Shown: one piece after another, positions 57,900-64,000 of the stretch | How the letters are laid out: each line of letters starts with the position of its first letter | Numbering within the stretch: the stretch's first letter is position 1 | Assembly (NCBI GenBank): GCA_017434885.1 | Contig: JAFSGE010000056.1 | Location: 62,001-126,000 of the forward strand | DNA length: 64,000 bases | Origin: Lachnospiraceae bacterium | GTDB lineage: Bacteria > Bacillota > Clostridia > Lachnospirales > Lachnospiraceae | Direction of reading: 5' to 3' | Notes under the pieces: generated by a model | Seen by the model: only the letters and a program-made list of their open reading frames with translations | What the model was told of the DNA's origin: nothing | Database searches by the model: none | Position numbers and translations under genes: made by a program

Positions 57900-59003
57900 C
57901 TAATCTGCTTCAAAATAAATTCTTTCTTCGGTTTCTTTATCAAAAATATGTACTTTGTGAGGCTTTAAGGTAAAGCGCACGGTCTCTGCCTGCTCGTTTA
58001 CTTTACTGTCCGCACTGATAATAGAACGGATTTCCGTACCTTCCAGCGTGGGATGAGTAGAAATCACACTACTGTCACGTCCCATAACCTCCACACCGGT
58101 AAGCTTGCAGCACATTGCTCCCTTATCATCAAGAATGAAGCCTTCGGGACGGATTCCTACCCAAACCTCCCTGTCATCCACATTTTTCATCGTAAGGACA
58201 GCATCTTCACCGAGATACAGTTTTCCCCCCTTAACCTTTCCATGGAACACACTAATGGGCGGAGTTCCCAGGAACTTGGCAACAAACAGATTAGTAGGGT
58301 CATCATACACTTCCTGAGGTTTTCCCACCTGATGGATAACGCCCTCCTTCATCACAATAATCATATCGGAAATACTCATGGCCTCTTCCTGGTCATGGGT
58401 TACAAAAATTGTGGTAATTCCGGTCTCCTTTTGAATTCTGCGAATTTCCTCCCTGGTCTGCAATCGAAGCCGGGCATCTAAGTTGGATAAAGGCTCGTCC
58501 ATCAGAAGAATACGGGGCATCTTTACAAGAGCTCTCGCAATGGCCACTCTCTGCTGCTGTCCGCCGGAAAGTTCACTGGGCTTACGCTCCATCAACTCAT
58601 CAATCTGCACCAGCTTTGCTGCTTCCAGTGCACGTTTACTCATCTCTTCCTTGGTCAGCTTGTCCGCACCCCTAAGATTCTCAAGCGGGAAGGTAATATT
58701 CTGCTTTACCGTCAAATGGGGATAAAGGGCATAGTTCTGAAACACCATACCTACCCCTCTGTTCTCAGCAGGTAAGTCCGTCACGTCATCCTCTCCGAAA
58801 AAGAGTTTGCCGCTTGTAGGCTTCTGCAATCCGCAAAGCAGGTTTAAGGCTGTACTTTTGCCGCAGCCGGAAGGTCCTAAAAGACCTATCAGCTTTCCGT
58901 CCGGTATTTCAATATTAAAATCATTCACCGCAATTACCTCTGAGCGGATTTTCTTATTGCGGTTGGGAAATTTCTTGGTCAGGTTTTGTAATACTACTTT
59001 CAT
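57900..59003 (-). CDS. ABC importer ATPase (UgpC/MsmK/MalK type)
   Basis: 367 residues. Walker A GPSGCGKST, signature LSGGQQQRVAIARAL, Walker B ILLMDEPLSNLD, switch VTHDQEEAM, and a C-terminal TOBE-like regulatory domain (WVGIRPEGFI). The length and C-terminal domain fit multi-sugar or glycerol-3-phosphate importer ATPases. First gene of the operon with a near-consensus promoter 72-100 bases upstream. Confidence 0.94.
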   Translation of the reverse strand: MKVVLQNLTKKFPNRNKKIRSEVIAVNDFNIEIPDGKLIGLLGPSGCGKSTALNLLCGLQKPTSGKLFFGEDDVTDLPAENRGVGMVFQNYALYPHLTVKQNITFPLENLRGADKLTKEEMSKRALEAAKLVQIDELMERKPSELSGGQQQRVAIARALVKMPRILLMDEPLSNLDARLRLQTREEIRRIQKETGITTIFVTHDQEEAMSISDMIIVMKEGVIHQVGKPQEVYDDPTNLFVAKFLGTPPISVFHGKVKGGKLYLGEDAVLTMKNVDDREVWVGIRPEGFILDDKGAMCCKLTGVEVMGRDSSVISTHPTLEGTEIRSIISADSKVNEQAETVRFTLKPHKVHIFDKETEERIYFEAD

Positions 59004-59074
59004 ATTGTCCCTTTCATTGAAATAGTAAAGTTTACTGTTTTATCGGAAAATCTTTATTTTTTCATAACGGTTTT

Positions 59075-59103
59075 ATTATATTCTTTCAATGATAACTTTT
59101 CAA
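59075..59103 (-). promoter_or_regulatory. Promoter of the carbohydrate-type ABC importer
   Basis: Minus strand TTGAAA (59098-59103), 17-base spacer, perfect TATAAT (59075-59080). Confidence 0.8.
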
Positions 59104-59111
59104 GATAAGAA

Positions 59112-59141
59112 AAGAACATGCAACGAATTTTGCATGTTCTT
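59112..59141 (-). terminator. Terminator of the FtsX-type ABC exporter operon
   Basis: AAGAACATGCA with TGCATGTTCTT, perfect 11-bp stem, 8-base loop, TTTTCTT on the minus strand; 23 bases past the ATPase stop and just before the next promoter. Confidence 0.85.
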
Positions 59142-59163
59142 ATAATATCAGTATTTTTACGCT

Positions 59164-59925
59164 TTACCACCCAAGCTCCATGAGCCAGTTATTCAGTTTT
59201 CGTTCACGTTCTTTTTCCTGCATGTCTTCTTTCGGGCTTTCATATTCACCTTTTATATTCCCATCTACAATGTACAACACCCTTGAACATTTTGCTGCCA
59301 CCTTGGCATCGTGGGTTACCATCATGATGGTAGTTCCTTCTTCGTTGAGTTTTACCAGTTCCTCCATCACTTCATTAGAAGCGGTTCTGTTTAACGCACC
59401 CGTGGGTTCATCCGCAAATAAAACCTTGGGTTTATTCATCATGCTTCTGCAAATACAGGCACGTTGCAGCTGACCACCGGACACTTCGTTGATATCGTTA
59501 TCTGCCACCTCAATAATTCCGAGCTTACGCATCAATTCTTCGCCCCTCTCATTCTTCTGCTTTTTTGTCTCATTCGTCTTCTTGCTTTCCATGGCAGGAA
59601 GCACAATATTGTCTAAAATAGTTAAGTTCTTCATCATGTACATCTGCTGGAAAATAAAACCCATTTCATCAAGACGAATCTTTGCAAGTTCATTTCCTGA
59701 CATTTTTGTGATATCCTTTCCATCAAATAACACCGTTCCGCTGCTTGCCTCATCCATGCCGGAAACCGTATAAAGAAGGGTAGATTTACCGGAACCGGAA
59801 GGTCCCATAATCGCCACCATATCTCCTTCTTTTACTGTAAAATTTACATTCTTAAGCACATTATTTTGTCTTTTATTTATCACATATGTTTTACACAAGT
59901 CTTTTACATCCAATAAAACTGCCAT
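59164..59925 (-). CDS. ABC exporter ATPase (MacB/BceA type)
   Basis: 253 residues. Walker A GPSGSGKST, signature VSGGQLQRACICRS, Walker B VLFADEPTGALN, switch MMVTHD. The asparagine after GAL replaces the usual aspartate of the D-loop and an HYALYR-type change (ACICRS) is seen; activity is still likely. It pairs with the large permease upstream (27-base gap). A resistance- or peptide-export-type complex is likely, since a two-component system precedes it. Confidence 0.9.
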   Translation of the reverse strand: MAVLLDVKDLCKTYVINKRQNNVLKNVNFTVKEGDMVAIMGPSGSGKSTLLYTVSGMDEASSGTVLFDGKDITKMSGNELAKIRLDEMGFIFQQMYMMKNLTILDNIVLPAMESKKTNETKKQKNERGEELMRKLGIIEVADNDINEVSGGQLQRACICRSMMNKPKVLFADEPTGALNRTASNEVMEELVKLNEEGTTIMMVTHDAKVAAKCSRVLYIVDGNIKGEYESPKEDMQEKERERKLNNWLMELGW

Positions 59926-59952
59926 TTTTCCATTCCTCCGATTTTTTCATTT

Positions 59953-62319
59953 TTATTCTATATTCGCTGTGTCACTGCTCTTAATTGTTTTCGTATACAA
60001 GGCTGTCATCCATGCAATGATAACAGTCACTGCAAGCACCAGTCCGGGATAAAGTAAAAATATCTGTAATGGGTCAATATTATAGTCCACATCTGTAGCA
60101 CCCATCATCCTGAAAATAGGTGAAATACATAAATCTGTCATCGGTATAGACAACGCTGCTGCTAAAATAACGGCTACAACAGCAACCACCCCGAAACGAT
60201 ACACATGCCACTTTACAATGGCACTGTCTTTAAATCCGACAGCCTTTAAAATTGCAATCTGACTTTTTTCATCTGCAATAAAACTTCTCTCCATCAGAAT
60301 GGTTACCAAAATCACGACTACTAAAGTAATCCCGAGCAAAAGGTACTGTACACTTTCCAGAGTTCCTACTACTGCAGTACAGTCAATGCAGTATTCTGTG
60401 GCATTCATGACCTTATCATTATCATATAAATCTTTGATTTTTTCCTTTCGAAGTTCAATTTCTTCTTCTGTAGGGGCATCTGTAAAATCTATCTGATAGG
60501 ACATGGCACTGGACATATATTTTAGGTCTGTAGGTGCATCTTCATGTAATCTGATGACCTCACCCATAATATTCATAGTCTGAAAATATGCCGTTACCAT
60601 ACACTCCAAATCCTCTTCTCCGTAATGAATGACAATGGTATCTCCGATTGCCGCTCCGGTAAGTTCCGCAATCTGTGGTGTAATGGCAATCTCATATTGA
60701 TTCCGGGGCATCACGCCTTCCGTAAACACATACTCAGAAATATCCGTTCCCATACCTTGCTGACAGGAAAAGGAGTAGTCTTTTCCGTCAAAGGTAAGAG
60801 TATACTTATATTGCAATTCTACACAGAGTTCTGCAGGCATTCCTGCCTCCGTAAGCTCCTGTCCCATCTCATCAAGGTGCTCCTGCATTGCTTCTTTGGT
60901 GCCTGTTCCCATATACTCCATGACATCTGACACATCCGTCATATAAAGGTCGCTCTTCGTTCCGAATGTGTGAATCAGATTCGGACTTTTCATAGTTGCC
61001 GTGGTATTTACCAATATCAGAACAAATAGCGTACAAAGTCCAAAAGAAATCATAATCGAAAGAAAGCGCTTCGGACTGCTTAAAATATCATTCATCGCCA
61101 TAAATAAGGCATTTCCTACCGGACTTTTTGAAAGTCTCAGTACAGATTTCTTTTTATACCGCTCTCCCGTCTGTCCGTTTCGAATGGCATCTATAGGAGA
61201 TGATTTCTTTACCTTACCGGTACAAATATAAGCAAACAAAACGATTTCAACGATTACCAGCAAAGCTCCCAGAAAATTCATCAGCAATGCGTTATCATTT
61301 CCCAAAACCATATTTTCACTGACTGATTTCAATAGCAGATTTCCAAAGGGAATACTTGCAAAAAATCCCATTCCGGCACCTACTATCGCCATCACCAAAT
61401 ACTTTATAATGTAAATGCTTCTGATTTTTCCATCGGAAATACCAATCGCCTTCATCACACCGATTTCGCGGAATTCTTCCGAAATGGTAAAGGTAATGGA
61501 AAATTTAAGTACCACAAACGAAACAATAATCAGGCAGATACTTAAAAGCACCATAATAAATGCCACTATCATTTCCATCACATAACACATTTTTATCATG
61601 GAGCGTCCGCCTGCAAAAGTAATATTGGAAACCGTTGTAATGGCGGATGTCATGGCACCTACATCCTCTGTCTCTACATAACAGACCTCTCCCTGATAAT
61701 GGTCATAAATGGCTTTATTTGCAAGTAACGTCTGTATATCTTCCTCATTCATCAAAAATCTGGTATTTCCCATAAAATCAGAACCAAGCAGGGCATCCTT
61801 TGCAAGGCCCTCAAATATCAGTTTCATTTCTGTTCCGCTATGCTCAAGTAAAATAACGTCGCCTTCCGTCAAACTGTTTTCTTTCATAAACTTACCGGAA
61901 ACATAAACATGTCCCTTTTCGATTTCCGTAATTTCCCGGTTATCCTTATCAAAAAAATTCAGTGCAGAACCGTCGATTGACTGAAACAGACTGGTATTCT
62001 TTGTTTCCAACTGCGTTCCATCCTCTGCTTTGATGTTGTCCTCGGAACCGTAAACTACTTTTTCCATACGATAATCGGAAACAGCAGACTCTGTCTCTAA
62101 CATTTCATCCAGTACGCCAATACAATTATCTCCCATGGTGCAAATCACAAAATCCTCTACGCCGGCTTTGTCCAGGTAATATTCTGTGCCGTTTATCACC
62201 GTTACCACGTTATTGATACCGCTGGCTACAAACATGGTAGCAAGAACAATGAACAGAAAGAGTATCAGATTCATTGTCTTTTTTCTTTTCAGGTCTTTCT
62301 TTAAAATTCTGAGTAACAT
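59953..62319 (-). CDS. FtsX-type ABC exporter permease
   Basis: 788 residues. Membrane helix at 17-38 followed by an ectodomain, three helices (about 245-375, with ISEEFREIGVMKAIGISDGK, the FtsX coupling loop), a second N-terminal helix near 415 and ectodomain, then three helices to the end (KSQIAILKAVGFKDSAIVKW is the second coupling loop). Two FtsX units. AGGAGC precedes the ATG. A direct-repeat regulator site lies upstream at 62386-62405. Cargo unknown. Confidence 0.9.
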   Translation of the reverse strand: MLLRILKKDLKRKKTMNLILFLFIVLATMFVASGINNVVTVINGTEYYLDKAGVEDFVICTMGDNCIGVLDEMLETESAVSDYRMEKVVYGSEDNIKAEDGTQLETKNTSLFQSIDGSALNFFDKDNREITEIEKGHVYVSGKFMKENSLTEGDVILLEHSGTEMKLIFEGLAKDALLGSDFMGNTRFLMNEEDIQTLLANKAIYDHYQGEVCYVETEDVGAMTSAITTVSNITFAGGRSMIKMCYVMEMIVAFIMVLLSICLIIVSFVVLKFSITFTISEEFREIGVMKAIGISDGKIRSIYIIKYLVMAIVGAGMGFFASIPFGNLLLKSVSENMVLGNDNALLMNFLGALLVIVEIVLFAYICTGKVKKSSPIDAIRNGQTGERYKKKSVLRLSKSPVGNALFMAMNDILSSPKRFLSIMISFGLCTLFVLILVNTTATMKSPNLIHTFGTKSDLYMTDVSDVMEYMGTGTKEAMQEHLDEMGQELTEAGMPAELCVELQYKYTLTFDGKDYSFSCQQGMGTDISEYVFTEGVMPRNQYEIAITPQIAELTGAAIGDTIVIHYGEEDLECMVTAYFQTMNIMGEVIRLHEDAPTDLKYMSSAMSYQIDFTDAPTEEEIELRKEKIKDLYDNDKVMNATEYCIDCTAVVGTLESVQYLLLGITLVVVILVTILMERSFIADEKSQIAILKAVGFKDSAIVKWHVYRFGVVAVVAVILAAALSIPMTDLCISPIFRMMGATDVDYNIDPLQIFLLYPGLVLAVTVIIAWMTALYTKTIKSSDTANIE

Positions 62320-62368
62320 TCAGATGCTCCTTTCTCTGCTAACATACTTCGCTTTGCTTTATGAAGTA

Positions 62369-62405
62369 ATCATAGCGGAGAAATTATTAAATAATCATTA
62401 AATAA
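62369..62405 (-). promoter_or_regulatory. Probable response-regulator site and -10 for the ABC permease
   Basis: Direct repeat ATTAAATAA at 62386-62394 and 62397-62405 with an 11-base period (one helix turn), 12 bases from a TATGAT -10 box (62369-62374, minus strand). Typical of OmpR-class regulators binding over a weak -35. Confidence 0.6.
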
Positions 62406-62409
62406 AATT

Positions 62410-63684
62410 CTACGCCTTTTGAAGTACTATCGTTACAGCAAAGGAATCATTGCTTTTCTTCGCGAAAATATCGCCGTCCATTTTTCGCATCAGGGTTTGG
62501 CAGATGTATAGACCAAGGCCGTTACCTTTGATGCCGTGGCTGTTACTGCCTCGGTAAAAAGAATCAAAAAGATTGGGAAGTTCTTCTTCCTTCAAATTAC
62601 AGCCTGTGTTTTCAATGCAAAGCAGCTTGCAGTCTTCCTCGTCGCTGCCGGATATTCTGATTTCTTTGCCGTCACCGTACTTGATGGCATTTTCCATCAA
62701 ATTCTGCAATACTTCTATAAGACGGTTTTTGTCTGTCTTTATCAGACAATCTGCAATCGGTTCAACCACAAATTCTGTATGTACCACTAAAAGTTTATCC
62801 TGATAATAAACTTCAATCGTTTTTAGGACTTCTGACAAATAGCATTCGCCCTGTATCACTTCCAAATTTAAGAAATCTTCTCTGGATGCTGTCACGATTT
62901 CCTCTACATACTTTTTGATTTCTTTCACATTTCTTGCAATTCCCTGCAAAGCCTCATCTTTCTTTTCCATCGTATCGTACAAATCTTCTGACAGTGCTTT
63001 GGAATACAGCTCTATTGCCGAAAGCGGTGTTTTAATATCATGAGACAAAGAAAGAATCAGCGTCTTTCTGTCCTTTTGAAATTCCAGTTCTTTTTCCCTG
63101 TTATCTTCTAACTTCTCCCGCAGCATATCCATGCCCCAAAGAAATTTTCCAAACAACTTACTCTTTTCTTCTTTTACGGGAACAGATAAATTTCCTTTTG
63201 CCAGTTCGTAGGAAAGGTTACTCATATCATGAAAAGGTTTTAGTACCTTTCGCTCTATATACAAAAGTACGATTCCTGTTAAAAACAGCATAAAAAAAAG
63301 CACTGCATTGATATACAGCAGTGGCTGACTGCTACTCTCTGTCCGATATTCAATCCTGTAAAGCTGTCCGTCAATCTCTTCAACAAGATAATCGTTATTA
63401 CAGATTGCTTCCGGGTCAAACTTACTGACACGAATGAGGGTACGATACTCTGACAGGTCCAAATCTGCAAGCATCTCTTCATGAAGTGCCATATCTCCCG
63501 ATAAATCCGACAGTTTCCTAAGCTTCATCTCCTCTTGCAGATGCATCGCAACACGCGCTGCTTCCACACGGTATAGTCTCCCCGCATCACTCTTATTTTG
63601 TAACAAATAAAAACCGTTGCAAGCCAAGATTAATATTATTTCCAATAATAAAATGAATCCTGCAAAACTTCTAAATCTATTCAA
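62410..63684 (-). CDS. Sensor histidine kinase of a two-component system
   Basis: 424 residues. Membrane helices at about 6-28 and 126-148 with a ~95-residue external loop, HAMP-like linker, HisKA with the phospho-histidine in LILSLSHDIKTPLSAIELYS, ATPase domain with LMENAIKYGDG, and GNGLGLYICQTL. It sits between its regulator (8-base overlap) and the FtsX-type exporter, suggesting control of that exporter. Confidence 0.93.
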   Translation of the reverse strand: MNRFRSFAGFILLLEIILILACNGFYLLQNKSDAGRLYRVEAARVAMHLQEEMKLRKLSDLSGDMALHEEMLADLDLSEYRTLIRVSKFDPEAICNNDYLVEEIDGQLYRIEYRTESSSQPLLYINAVLFFMLFLTGIVLLYIERKVLKPFHDMSNLSYELAKGNLSVPVKEEKSKLFGKFLWGMDMLREKLEDNREKELEFQKDRKTLILSLSHDIKTPLSAIELYSKALSEDLYDTMEKKDEALQGIARNVKEIKKYVEEIVTASREDFLNLEVIQGECYLSEVLKTIEVYYQDKLLVVHTEFVVEPIADCLIKTDKNRLIEVLQNLMENAIKYGDGKEIRISGSDEEDCKLLCIENTGCNLKEEELPNLFDSFYRGSNSHGIKGNGLGLYICQTLMRKMDGDIFAKKSNDSFAVTIVLQKA

Positions 63685-64000
63685 ACCGATATCCCACTCC
63701 CCACTGTGTAATAATATGTTTTGGCTTCTTAGGATCCTCTTCCACCTTCTCGCGAAGCCATTTAATATGAACCGTTAACGTTTGTAATTCAGAATCGCTG
63801 TCACTTCCCCAGATACTGTTAAACAGATATTCCTTCTTTAAGGTCACATTTTTATTCTCGATTAGCAGCTTTAAAAGTTCAAATTCCTTCACAGTCACAT
63901 CTGCTTCACTATCATTTACAAACAATGTCTGATTGATGGTATTTAATCTGAGGTTCCCCTCCACAATTTCTTCCTGTGCATATTTACGCTTAAAAATACC
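63677..64000 (-). CDS. OmpR/PhoB-type response regulator (N-terminus cut by window edge)
   Basis: Only the last 107 codons are in the window. They form a winged-helix DNA-binding domain: VTVKEFELLKLLIENKNVTL, LFNSIWGSDSDSELQTLTVH, IKWLREKVEEDPKKPKHI and the end WGVGYRFE. The frame is open to the right edge, so the receiver domain lies beyond it. It overlaps the kinase start by 8 bases. A GTG inside the frame at 63964 is not the true start. Confidence 0.93.
   Translation of the reverse strand, partial: GIFKRKYAQEEIVEGNLRLNTINQTLFVNDSEADVTVKEFELLKLLIENKNVTLKKEYLFNSIWGSDSDSELQTLTVHIKWLREKVEEDPKKPKHIITQWGVGYRFE

Overview
The window looks like chromosomal DNA of an anaerobic, spore-forming member of the Firmicutes, most likely a Lachnospiraceae (Clostridium cluster XIVa) species. 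The reasons are moderately AT-rich DNA, strong AGGAG-type ribosome binding sites, sporulation genes (SpoIIM, a Spo0A C-terminal protein, two small coat-like proteins), a TAXI-type TRAP transporter, the gene order yicC-remA-gmk-rpoZ-rimO-pgsA-pncC-recA-recX-rny, and LexA boxes of the Firmicutes CGAAC-N4-GTTYC type. The species cannot be named from sequence alone. No rRNA, tRNA, insertion sequence, prophage or CRISPR array was seen.

Layout. 1-4.7 kb: a three-gene signalling operon (hybrid histidine kinase, membrane methyl-accepting protein, HD-GYP response regulator cut by the left edge). 4.8-8.6 kb: SLC13-type transporter with a cytidylate-kinase-like protein, a small secreted protein, a GNAT acetyltransferase and a zinc-ribbon membrane protein. 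8.7-13.1 kb: a chemoreceptor relic abutting an FtsX-type ABC exporter, with a TetR repressor and its palindromic operators. 13.3-15.9 kb: an MBOAT/AlgX-like O-acetylation pair. 16-19.2 kb: fused TRAP permease plus TAXI binding protein. 19.3-23.3 kb: hisS, an Sfp-type PPTase and an AAC(3)-fold acetyltransferase, divergent from a DAHP synthase. 23.3-28.2 kb: SCP2-like protein, XerD, SpoIIM, a type III toxin-antitoxin locus (ToxN with an RNA repeat antitoxin), Nudix hydrolase and a MocR-type aminotransferase. 28.4-37.5 kb: conserved housekeeping block from yicC down to rny, with SOS-controlled recA. 37.7-42.7 kb: RqcH, an ORF6N/PLD-like accessory gene, two coat-like genes, a cysteine-rich ATC-hydrolase-family gene and mntP behind a manganese riboswitch. 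42.8-50.9 kb: SpoVB/MurJ-like flippase, glycogen synthase, Spo0A-C protein, S66 peptidase, PlsC-like acyltransferase and glutamine synthetase. 51-54.4 kb: MATE transporter with a structured repeat in its leader, DegV, and an OB-like lipoprotein. 54.5-59 kb: carbohydrate-type ABC importer. 59.2-64 kb: FtsX-type ABC exporter with its own two-component system, cut by the right edge.

The most distinctive items are the complete type III toxin-antitoxin locus (promoter, 38-nt repeats with a covarying stem, leaky terminator, ToxN); the Mn2+ riboswitch that appears to control both mntP and a Cys-rich protein of unknown role; a terminator whose 3' arm is also the Shine-Dalgarno of a coat gene; an orphan promoter, structured leader and Phe-Tyr-Trp micro-ORF upstream of recA; and a folded repeat element in front of the MATE gene. 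None of these is proven new from sequence alone; homology and RNA searches are named with each finding.
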